From the NCBI GenBank assembly GCA_016714605.1, contig JADKDL010000006.1, positions 124,001 through 188,000 of the forward strand: a stretch of DNA of 64,000 nucleotides. Direction: 5' to 3'. The stretch's first letter is position 1, and the number at the start of each line of letters is the position of its first letter. Positions 1 through 8,841 of this stretch are shown piece after piece. The DNA is from Bacteroidales bacterium. Lineage in GTDB: Bacteria > Bacteroidota > Bacteroidia > Bacteroidales > UBA1715. A program made the position numbers and the translations under genes. The notes below the pieces were generated by a model. The model saw nothing but the letters and a program-made list of their open reading frames with translations, was not told the DNA's origin and ran no database searches.

Positions 1-3000
1 CAGCTTGATATGCGTTTTTTATAACCGTTTCGAAATTTTGACCGGTAAGCATGAGAATTGGAATATGCTTATGACTGTCGGTTTCTCTAATTTTTTTTGT
101 TAATTCTATACCATTTATTTGAGGCATTACTAAATCGGTTATTATTAAGTCGGGCATTGTTGAAAGAGCTTGGTTTAAACCCAGTTGACCATTTTCTGCG
201 CAGATTACAGTAGCATATTGGTTTAGATATTCAGAAACTTGCTGGAGCAATGCCGAATTATCGTCAATTAATAGTATTTTTTTATTTTTAAGTATATGAA
301 TATCTGAAATTAAAGTTGAAGCATCTATTTCGTCAAATTGCAATAATTCAGACACTTCATCAACTGCTTGGTTTTGTGCTAATGGTAGCGTAATAGTGAA
401 TTTTGTACCTTCATGGTGAATACTTGTAACTTGAAGTGGCAAAGACATTGCATCGCAGAATTTCTTGCAAATTTCCAATCCCAATCCTGAACTTGATTCT
501 GTTTTTACATTGCCGAAAAAGAACAGCGTTTCAAGTTTCATTTCTTCAATACCACAACCAGTGTCTGCCATAGAAAATAGCAGTTGAGAATTTACAATCT
601 CTGCTTTGACGGTAATTTTTCCTTGAATAGGAGTGAATTTGAGTGCATTGTTATATAGATTTCTAATTATTGCCTTAAGCATTTCATTATCGGCTAAAAC
701 TAAAATATTTTCAGCTATATCTATCTCAATATTAATTTGTTTTTCTATTGCTGAAAGAGCGTAGTTATTAATTATTTCGCTCACAATTTTCTTAATATTT
801 ACCTCACCAATTTTAGCTTTTAGGTCGTTGTTTTGTGTTTTGTACCACGACAACAAATTTTCTAGAATATTGATAGTTGATTTTGCTGATGAATGAATCT
901 GTTTTGTTTTTTTTACGAAAATATTTTCATACTCAGCCTCTTGAACAACAACTGATGAGAGATATATAATAGACTGAAATTGATTTTTTAAGTCATGAGC
1001 AATTACAGACATAATTGTATTTTTGGTTATATTTGCGTTTTTCAGTTGTTCATTGCTTATAATTAGCGCTTTAGCTTGATCTTCGAGTACTTGTTTTTGT
1101 TTTTGTAAATCAGCGGTTTTGTCATTGACCAAAAATTCTAGTTGTTTATTCCTTTTTCTTGCAGATCTAAGTCTTGATGTGATGTTGTAATATATTATTA
1201 ATCCGATAGTTAAAATCAACACCAACTGAAACCATATTTTTTGCCAAAATGGAGCATTTATGGTTATATGCACGGTAACATTATTGGCATTTGTAACACC
1301 ATCTTTTGTTTCGCCTTTGAGAAGAAAAGTATATTTGCCAGGCTTTAAATTAGTGTAACTTACAAAATTTCTTGATTTTGTCTGAATCCAGTCATTATCA
1401 ACACCTTCAAGTTTGTAGGTATAACGTTTGCCAATGTTTGTTGTATAGTCGAGCAGTGCAAATTCGAAACTAATATAGTTTTCTGCATAACTTAATTCGA
1501 TATGAGAAACGGAATCTAAATCTGTAAATAAAGCCTTTTCAAATACTTTCATTGAAGTTATAACCAATGGGGAAGGTTTTTTCTGAATGATAAGTGTTTG
1601 TGGGTCAAAGAAATTAAGACCATTTTCGCCACCAAAAACTAAGTAATTATCTGCTGTTTTGCAACAAGCATTGGGTTCAAAAATATCATTCTTCAAACCA
1701 TATTCTTTAGTAAAATTTTGGATCTTAAAGTCTTTATAATCAAAAGAAAACAGTCCTTGGTAACTTGAAATCCAAAGAGAATGATTCAAATCTTCGGTAA
1801 TACCAAATAATGTATTGGTGGGCAGTCCGTCTTTTTCTGAAAAGTTTTTGAACACATTCTGCTTATATGAATAGCGGTACAAACCATCGCCACGAGTTGT
1901 AATCCAGACCATTCCATTTTTATCTTCCCAAAAACTTCTTATATGTTTTGCCTTAAGTGTAGGTTTAGATTGCAAAAATCCAATCAAGGTATTAGAATTT
2001 GTATTGTATCTGTATAAACCATCAATGAGAGTACCTATCCAGATATTGCCTAGCGAGTCTTCAAATAGTGTTTTTATCTCGAAACTTAGATCGAACTTTT
2101 TATTTGTATAGTCTGAAAAGCTAGTGATTTTATTGTTGTAATATAAATAGAGTCCTTTACGAGTACCAATCCAAACCTTGTTTTGTTTATCAATTATAAT
2201 ATCTATAATATCGTTTGAAAGCAATTTTTTAGCTGCATCATAATTGTTTGAACAAAGAAAGAGTCCACCGGCAGTACCAAACCAAATATTTCCTGAAAGG
2301 TCTTGTGTAATTGCATTTATTCGCGCGTTTTTCAATTCGGGTAAGTTCTTAAACTCCGGAATAGCAAGATTTCCTGAAGTCAGATCAAATGAAGCTAATC
2401 CATTTTTATTTGTACCTATAATAAGTTTATTATCAGGAGTGCAGTGCAAAGAAATTATACCTTTAAGTTTGTTTAATGGCTTTATGAGAGGCGATTGCAG
2501 ATTTGTAAAAACCTGATTGTTGTAATTGTAAATTTGAATACCTTCCATTTTCAAACCCAACCAAATAAGTCCGTTTTGGTCTTCATAAAGTTCTCTTACG
2601 GCTGCACTTTTTAGTCCGTTCGGAAAGTTTTTATCAGGTTTGTAATTTCTATATTCAGTATAGTCGTCAGATACTACAGAGACTCCTTCGGTAGTGGTAC
2701 TAACCCATATTGTGTTGTTTTTATCTTTAATGATATCGGTAATATAATCGCCTGTATTATAAGGAACTGCATCTAAATATGATATTTCTTTGAATGTGTT
2801 TCTAACAATATTAATTTCCATTAAATGCAACTTAGCACCTAAAAGGAAAGTAGAGTCAGAAATTTGTTCAATGGTATATATTTCTGAAAACGAAAGTGGT
2901 AATTTTTTGTTTTGAGCGTTATATGAATCTATTAGTTTGCCGTCGGGAGAAAATACCAGAAGCCCTATATTTGAGGCACACCAAGCATTGTTTTGTTTAT

Positions 3001-3544
3001 CAATTGCAATATCAGAAATACTTATTTTAGGAGATTGATTATAAAGCAGATGGGTAAAAAATTTTGTGGTTTGATCAAAAATAGCCAATCCGTTGTCGGT
3101 TCCTATCCAAATATGAGACTGGTTGCCTTTTATTGAAAAGATAACATTCCCAGGAACGCTTTGTTTATTGTTAGGTAGTTTTGATATAAGCGTAAACGAT
3201 TTATTATTACGATTATAGATATTTAAACCATTTTGAGTTCCAATCCACAAATTTCCATCGGTATTTTCGAAGAGCGATTCAACAACAGAATTGCATAAAG
3301 CATTTGAGTCATCGGGGTTGTGAGAAAACATTTCAAAGTTATAACCATCATATTTGCAAAGTCCGTAAGATTCTACACCCATCCAGATGAGACCCTTAGA
3401 ATCTTGCAAAATACTTCTCACTGTTACACCCGGTAACCCGTGCTCTTGCGAAATTTGCTTTAATTTGAGTTCAGCAAACTGCGCAAATGAAAGGCATATA
3501 AAAGTGAAATATAGCAATATAGCTGTATATAGTTTTCTGCTCAT
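1..3544 (-). CDS. Hybrid two-component sensor kinase (Reg_prop/Y_Y_Y/HisKA/HATPase/receiver), 3' end cut by window
   Basis: The frame is open from the ATG at 3544 to the window edge (1,181 codons, no stop). A signal peptide (ending near CLSFAQ) is followed by many Reg_prop beta-propeller repeats (DSKGLIWMGVES-like), a Y_Y_Y domain around residues 660-750, one membrane segment near residue 770, then a histidine kinase. The H-box reads VIAHDLKNQF with His850; the N-box is NLYNNALKF; G-boxes are DTGCGIEE and GLGLEICK. A receiver domain follows, with LIITDLVMP giving phosphoacceptor Asp1137. In known hybrid two-component systems of this architecture the periplasmic propeller senses a glycan or other extracellular ligand and an AraC-type domain often follows the receiver; here that part lies outside the window. 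No SusC/SusD or glycan-degradation locus is next to it, so the ligand is unknown. Confidence 0.93.
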   Translation of the reverse strand, partial: MSRKLYTAILLYFTFICLSFAQFAELKLKQISQEHGLPGVTVRSILQDSKGLIWMGVESYGLCKYDGYNFEMFSHNPDDSNALCNSVVESLFENTDGNLWIGTQNGLNIYNRNNKSFTLISKLPNNKQSVPGNVIFSIKGNQSHIWIGTDNGLAIFDQTTKFFTHLLYNQSPKISISDIAIDKQNNAWCASNIGLLVFSPDGKLIDSYNAQNKKLPLSFSEIYTIEQISDSTFLLGAKLHLMEINIVRNTFKEISYLDAVPYNTGDYITDIIKDKNNTIWVSTTTEGVSVVSDDYTEYRNYKPDKNFPNGLKSAAVRELYEDQNGLIWLGLKMEGIQIYNYNNQVFTNLQSPLIKPLNKLKGIISLHCTPDNKLIIGTNKNGLASFDLTSGNLAIPEFKNLPELKNARINAITQDLSGNIWFGTAGGLFLCSNNYDAAKKLLSNDIIDIIIDKQNKVWIGTRKGLYLYYNNKITSFSDYTNKKFDLSFEIKTLFEDSLGNIWIGTLIDGLYRYNTNSNTLIGFLQSKPTLKAKHIRSFWEDKNGMVWITTRGDGLYRYSYKQNVFKNFSEKDGLPTNTLFGITEDLNHSLWISSYQGLFSFDYKDFKIQNFTKEYGLKNDIFEPNACCKTADNYLVFGGENGLNFFDPQTLIIQKKPSPLVITSMKVFEKALFTDLDSVSHIELSYAENYISFEFALLDYTTNIGKRYTYKLEGVDNDWIQTKSRNFVSYTNLKPGKYTFLLKGETKDGVTNANNVTVHITINAPFWQKIWFQLVLILTIGLIIYYNITSRLRSARKRNKQLEFLVNDKTADLQKQKQVLEDQAKALIISNEQLKNANITKNTIMSVIAHDLKNQFQSIIYLSSVVVQEAEYENIFVKKTKQIHSSAKSTINILENLLSWYKTQNNDLKAKIGEVNIKKIVSEIINNYALSAIEKQINIEIDIAENILVLADNEMLKAIIRNLYNNALKFTPIQGKITVKAEIVNSQLLFSMADTGCGIEEMKLETLFFFGNVKTESSSGLGLEICKKFCDAMSLPLQVTSIHHEGTKFTITLPLAQNQAVDEVSELLQFDEIDASTLISDIHILKNKKILLIDDNSALLQQVSEYLNQYATVICAENGQLGLNQALSTMPDLIITDLVMPQINGIELTKKIRETDSHKHIPILMLTGQNFETVIKNAYQA

Positions 3545-3773
3545 GAGAGTAAATTTACACAATTTTTATCAAAAAGAAAGGATATAATTGTATCAAGTTT
3601 TGGCAGAAATAGTTACAAAAATTTATAGAGTGAAAGTTTGAAAGTAGAATATAACAGTTTTAATAAAGATTGGATTCAAAGCATTAAATCTTTATGAACT
3701 AGGTCGTAAACTCATTATGAAAATCTATGCCAAGTGTGTTTCCAGCTGTTCGCTTAAGAAACCAAATGGCTTC

Positions 3774-5024
3774 CTATTTTTTCTTTTTACCCTTATTCTG
3801 TTTTGAGTTTGATGATGATTTGTTTTCAAAAATATCGTCGAAAAAGAGATTTTCAGGGTCATAAAAATCGAAGTCAAAATCATCGAAGATAGAATCAAGA
3901 TCATTTACTTCATAAAATTCTGCTAGTTGAGAAATAACTGGGAGAGTCTGATTCTTATTCTCAGCATTTCTAACCGATTTTACTAACATATTAAACTCTT
4001 CTGATTGTGCTTTTAGATCCTTTTTTAAACGTTTTATTTCTTTAATGAAATAATTATCTTCCAAATCGAAGAAACGAATAATTGGTCTAAACCGTGGATT
4101 GTATGAGATGTTTGCTTTTTCAATTTCAAGTTCTTTAACCTGTTCTTTCAGTGCCGAAATATAGGTTTTAAGTTTATCATCGGTTAGTGAATCAAGATGT
4201 TCTGTAGTTTTGTGTACCCATTCTAATTCTAGTTTCAAGAGGGTAGGCAAGTCCTTCTGATCGTAAGCAACGGTTACTTTCTTCATTAGTTCTTGTTTTT
4301 CAAACTTCTGTTCCTCATCGGTTTCTGAATCTAAATACAGTATCTTTGCAAGAATGATGTATATGCTTCTGATGTTTCTGTTTTTTAATTCTTCATCAGC
4401 TTTTTGGGCAAGTTCTTTTTCTTGTTGTTTCTTCGAATTACTAGAAAAAGAATGCTTCTTTTCTTGATTCATGTTATCGCGCAGTTCTTTTAGGTCTAAG
4501 TGCAATTGAGCTTGACTCTCAGGACTGTCGTCGTATTTGCTTAAGTCTATATCTATGCCAAACATATTTTTTAGAAATTCGGCTGTCATTTCTTTTTCAT
4601 CCTCTATACAATTGTTAAGCTCTTCTCTATAAGGAGTTTTAGCCCAACGATCATATAGAGCTTCTTGTTCTTTTGATGGAATGGTATATTCAAAGGCTTC
4701 ATCCAACAGGGTTGTAATTACAAGTTCAAAATCGTAGTTGTGTTTTTTAGGGAATTTGTATTTATAAAATGCTGCATCAATTTCTGTTGCAAGTTGTATT
4801 TTATTCAAAGCAATCTCATTTTCCAATGGAGAAATGTTTTTAGAATAAACTATTAGGTTAGCATTAGCTTTTTCTATTCCCTTTTCAATTTCGGTTTCAA
4901 GTCTTGCAACTTTTTTAATGAGATTATTAAATTGCACTTGTTGTTTTGTGAGCTTTTTTTGTCCTTTTGGAGAAATTTGAAGTGATGATGATGTTTCTAT
5001 TGGAGTTGATTTCTTAGATTCCAT
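3774..5024 (-). CDS. Coiled-coil protein with a degenerate J-like segment
   Basis: A 416-residue soluble protein, no signal peptide, rich in Lys/Glu with coiled-coil-like stretches (residues 25-80, 170-215 and 285-360) and an acidic, Phe/Asp-rich tail ending in a Lys-rich stretch. Residues 219-270 (SIYIILAKILYLDSETD... then KKVTVAYDQKDLPTLL) resemble the part of J-domain proteins of Bacteroidota that normally reads LA..LHPD.E.D; here the HPD tripeptide is YLD, so it should not stimulate an Hsp70 in the standard way. The J-domain relation is my inference from pattern memory, not a search. It lies between two sensor/regulators on the same strand, 102 bp downstream of the second. Function unknown. 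Confidence 0.7.
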   Translation of the reverse strand: MESKKSTPIETSSSLQISPKGQKKLTKQQVQFNNLIKKVARLETEIEKGIEKANANLIVYSKNISPLENEIALNKIQLATEIDAAFYKYKFPKKHNYDFELVITTLLDEAFEYTIPSKEQEALYDRWAKTPYREELNNCIEDEKEMTAEFLKNMFGIDIDLSKYDDSPESQAQLHLDLKELRDNMNQEKKHSFSSNSKKQQEKELAQKADEELKNRNIRSIYIILAKILYLDSETDEEQKFEKQELMKKVTVAYDQKDLPTLLKLELEWVHKTTEHLDSLTDDKLKTYISALKEQVKELEIEKANISYNPRFRPIIRFFDLEDNYFIKEIKRLKKDLKAQSEEFNMLVKSVRNAENKNQTLPVISQLAEFYEVNDLDSIFDDFDFDFYDPENLFFDDIFENKSSSNSKQNKGKKKK

Positions 5025-5126
5025 TTTGAAAAAGAGATAATGAGGATGGTTTTTTTAATAATTCAAAAATAGAAATAGTGTATGAAAAAAAATTCAAAAA
5101 ATTGAGATTGTTTGATTTTTTTCACA

Positions 5127-8100
5127 TTAAAAATCCATAATAAACTCCACAAGATTATCTTCTGTTTCTAAGTTTAATTTCTTACGTAATCTATATCTGC
5201 TTTTTTCAACGCCGCTTATAGAAATATTAAGCAAAGTGGCTATTTCTTTTGATGACAGATTCATTCTCAGATAGGCGCACATTTTTAGATTTGAGGGAGT
5301 GAGTTCCGGATATTCCTTTTTAAGGCGTTCTATAAAATTGTTGTGCACTTCGTTGAAATGTATTTCAAACTGATCCCAGTTTTCATCTATATCTAAGTCT
5401 TGTTTTATTTCTCTTATTAATTTTCCTATCTCTCTTTTAGCCTGATCGTTTACATTCTCTGAAACGTCTTCGAGTTTTGTTTTTAATTTCAGCATAACTT
5501 CATTTTTCCGTGTGTTATTTACAACAGAAGAGGTTAAGTCTGAGCTTTTTTTCAAGAGTTTTTGGTTTTGAACTTCAATTTCTGTATGCAATTTTTCATT
5601 TTTCAATTTTGTAATTTCGTGCTCTTGATTTACTTGTTTTTTCTCAAATTCTAACTGCTTTTTTCTTACTACCGATGAAGTAATTAAATATATAATATAA
5701 AGTGCACAAAGACTGAAAATGATTCTGAACCAGGTAGTTTGCCAAAAAGGAGGTGTAATGATGATTGTCAGTTCCTTGTATGCGCCATTCCATATACCAT
5801 CGGCATTGGTTGCATACACTTTAAAAACATAGGTTCCACCTTTCAAATTGGTATATGTGGCAGAGGCACGGTATGCATCGGTATATGACCATTCTTTGTC
5901 GAAACCTTCAAGCAGATATCTGTACTTAATGTTCTGAGGCGATGAAAAGTGCATTGCAGAAAAATTAAGTGTAAAAACATTTTCTTTATACGATAGTTCT
6001 ATTTCATTGCACGACTCTATTGCTTTCTCAAGTATAATTCTGTCGTTAATTTTTTCGCCTATACGTATAGGTTTATTGTATAAACTGAGTTTTACAATAT
6101 TTACTTTGGGTATGAAGTTGCTTTCTTTTATGGTGTTTATATTTACCAAACAGACACCACCTCCGGCAAATGACAAGATACTGTCGTTTATGGGAGTTAT
6201 ATTGTTGTAAAACACAGGTTTATAGCCAAAATTATCATATAGATTTAAGAAAGTATTTTGTTTTTTGTAATAAATTGATATTCCTTTTCCCGTTGCTAAC
6301 CATATTCTATCGTGATTGTCGGCATACACACCTTTAATAACATCTATAGACAAGCCGTTTTTTACAGTATATTGTTCAAACTTTTGTTTCTTTGTATCAA
6401 AGGAAAGTAAACCGCCTCCATAAGTTCCAATCCAAAGCAAGCCGTTAGAGTCTTCGCAGATAGACTGTACATTTTCTTCGGGAATAGAACTAGAATCATC
6501 AGCATTGTGTCTGTAGTATGTAAAAACGTTTGTTTTGGTGTTGAATTTCACCAAGCCTTGCTCCATACCAACCCACAGCATTCCCGAAAGGTCTTTATAA
6601 AAACTGTTAACCGGATTGTAGGTCAGGTTTTGGCTGTTTCTACTATCGTGCAGGTAATGTTTAAATTGTTTTGTTTTAAGGTTGTATGATGATATTCCGT
6701 GAGCAAAATAGCCAATCCAAATTATGCTGTCTCTATCCAAATATATTTCGCATAAGTCATTGGCGCTAGGTTTCGTAGAGTCGTTAAATTCTCCTTCTAT
6801 GTTTATTGATTGCAGTGTAGTTTTGTTCACAATAGACAAGCCCGATGCCGTAGCCAACCAAACATTATTTTTATCGGCTTCAATAAGATTGAATATAACG
6901 TCGCTCTGTATGTTTGAATTTTTTGTGTTGAGCGATACTGTTTTTTTGTTCTTTTCATCCACTATATTCAGTCCCTTATCATAGGTAGAAATCCATATTC
7001 TGCCCGTGTTGTCTATAGCTGTTGAGCTTACCTTATTTGAACTTATTCTAAAATCTGAATGTAACTGCGACTCATAATAATGAGGTGCAATGCTTGATAG
7101 ATCGAAATAAGACAATCCGCCCCCTACCGTAGCTATCCACAATACATCTGATGAGTCTTCAATTATTCGTAAGATATTATTGCTGCTAATAGTGCTTGAC
7201 ACGTATTCGTCGTGTTCGTAAATTTGAGTCTTTTTTGTTTTCGGGTCAAAAATAATTAAGCCCTTTTGGAAAGCCCCTATATAGATTTTTCCTTGTTTGT
7301 CTTCAAAAATTGAACGAACTATATATTTGTCGCTATTGAGAGGAGCGTCTATACCAAAGTAGTTAAACAGAGGTTGAAAATATTGCTTTTCATCGTTGTA
7401 AATATATGCACCATAGCCCCAAGTACCACAGATTACGTCTCCGTTTTTGGTTTCATACAGTGCCGCAATAGTTTGTAGTTGGGTACTGTTTATTCCAAGT
7501 TTTTCATTATTTTGATAAGAAAAAAAACCTTCGTTTTCGTTCCTCATCATGTTTATGCCTCCATTCCAGGTACCTATCCAAAGCCTACCTTTAGAGTCGA
7601 ACAATACTTTGTTAATAAAATTATTAGAAAGAGTGTTCGTTTTATTTTTTCATTAATAAATGTTTTGAATTTTTTTTCTGCAATAGAAAATTTAAATAAA
7701 CCATTGCTCGTGGCTATCCAGAGATTGTTTTTATCGTCGGCACAAATATCCTTGATTACATTGTCTTTTAGGCTATCGGGAGAATTTTGGTGTGAACTGT
7801 AGACTTCAAAAGATTCCAGCAAGGGGTCAAATTTTATAAGTCCGCTACCATTTGTGCCGAGCCAAATCTTGTTGTTTTTATCAACATAAATACAGTTTAT
7901 CCAGTTGTTAAGAAGTTTCGGATAATGAAGTTTGTCATAAATTTTAAAATTTTGACCATCATATTTATTCAAGCCATATTCTGTAGCAATCCAGATGAAA
8001 CCGTTATTATCCTGAGCTATATCATTCACCACAAAGTTGCTAAGACCGGCATCAACAGAAAGTGTTCTGAAGTCTATATCTTGAGAATAAGACGATAAGG

Positions 8101-8167
8101 TTAGGTAGCAAATAAACACTGTTAAAAATACAACATACTTAAACATAACCTGTTTTGATTTTGACAT
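5127..8167 (-). CDS. One-component Reg_prop/Y_Y_Y transmembrane regulator with LuxR-type HTH (frameshifted)
   Basis: One gene read in two frames. The N-terminal part (from ATG 8167; a TTG at 8182 is less likely) has a signal peptide and Reg_prop repeats; it loses frame near the T6 run at 7645-7650. Restoring one base there gives FINEKNKTNTLSNN joined to KVLFDSKGRLWIGTW and a 1,013-residue protein. Further Reg_prop repeats follow, then a Y_Y_Y domain (about DNA 5,750-6,000), one membrane helix near 5,680-5,730, a coiled coil, and a C-terminal LuxR-type HTH (LTPSNLKMCAYLRMNLSSKEIATLL then VEKSRYRLRKKL). There is no kinase domain, so sensing would be passed through the membrane straight to a DNA-binding domain. 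The shift is probably a sequencing indel, since both halves are otherwise intact. Confidence 0.9.
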
Positions 8168-8372
8168 ATAAATATATAGCAAAAAAATGAAACATCCATG
8201 AGAAATTACGCCGCATCCCGAAAGAATGATCGAAATTACACAAACACTATTTTCTGTTGAATATCAATAAATTACTTGTCAATGTTGCAAAATTGCATAT
8301 TACGATTTTGGTTATAGTAGATATAAACACAAAAAATAAAAAATTACCCATTAATACTTATTAATAATTTAC

Positions 8373-8380
8373 TATTTTTG
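8373..8380 (+). promoter_or_regulatory. Candidate -7 box for tRNA-Arg
   Basis: TATTTTTG fits the Bacteroidota -7 consensus TAnnTTTG and would start transcription just before the tRNA 5' end at 8391. No clear TTG -33 element is seen at the right distance. Confidence 0.4.
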
Positions 8381-8390
8381 CACCAACAAT

Positions 8391-8464
8391 GGCTCCGTAG
8401 TTCAACTGAATAGAATATCAGATTTCGGCTCTGAGGGTTGGGGGTTTGAATCCCTCCGGGGTCA
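8391..8464 (+). tRNA. tRNA-Arg (anticodon UCG)
   Basis: The cloverleaf folds by eye. The acceptor stem GGCTCCG pairs with CGGGGTC (two G-T and one T-G pairs), with A as discriminator. The D stem is GTTC/GAAT. The anticodon stem TCAGA/TCTGA encloses loop TTTCGGC, giving anticodon TCG (decodes CGA). The T stem is GGGGG/CCCTC around TTTGAAT. CCA is not encoded. Confidence 0.92.
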
Positions 8465-8467
8465 CAA

Positions 8468-8500
8468 AGGCAACTGATTTATAATTGGTTGCCTTTTTTT
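8468..8500 (+). terminator. Rho-independent terminator of the tRNA
   Basis: Stem AGGCAAC / GTTGCCT separated by a short AT-rich loop and followed by a run of seven T; it begins four bases after the tRNA. Confidence 0.85.
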
Positions 8501-8766
8501 GTACCCGTTTGGCAACCTTTTTACTTTTTTGAAATTGTGTTATTTTCAAAATAAAGAGAGTTCAATTTAATTATTAAATCTAAAGAAGTTTTTTTTTTTA
8601 TTTTTTTTTAAACATGATTTAAGTCGACTCTATTATTCCTTTTTTGTCAACATAATTTTGCATTAAACAAACTTCTAGTCTTTAGAGCGTATGTTTTTTT
8701 ATTTTTTCTAAGTAAGCATTCTGTTTTATCTTAATTCAAATTATAGATTTAAACGACTTTATAAAA
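8501..8766. other. AT-rich spacer
   Basis: Between the tRNA terminator and the terminator of the GH94 gene I see only AT-rich sequence with T and A runs; no open frame of note. Confidence 0.6.
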
Positions 8767-8806
8767 CAAGAAAGTCGGTTTAACTATTGCTAAACCGACT
8801 TTCTAT
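8767..8806 (-). terminator. Terminator of the GH94 gene
   Basis: A perfect 14-bp inverted repeat (AGAAAGTCGGTTTA at 8769-8782 and its complement at 8791-8804) lies 36 bp after the stop codon of the gene at 8842; on the minus strand it is followed by TTGTTTTATA. Confidence 0.8.
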
Positions 8807-8841
8807 TATATCTACAAAAATGTATGCTATAAATATGAGTA

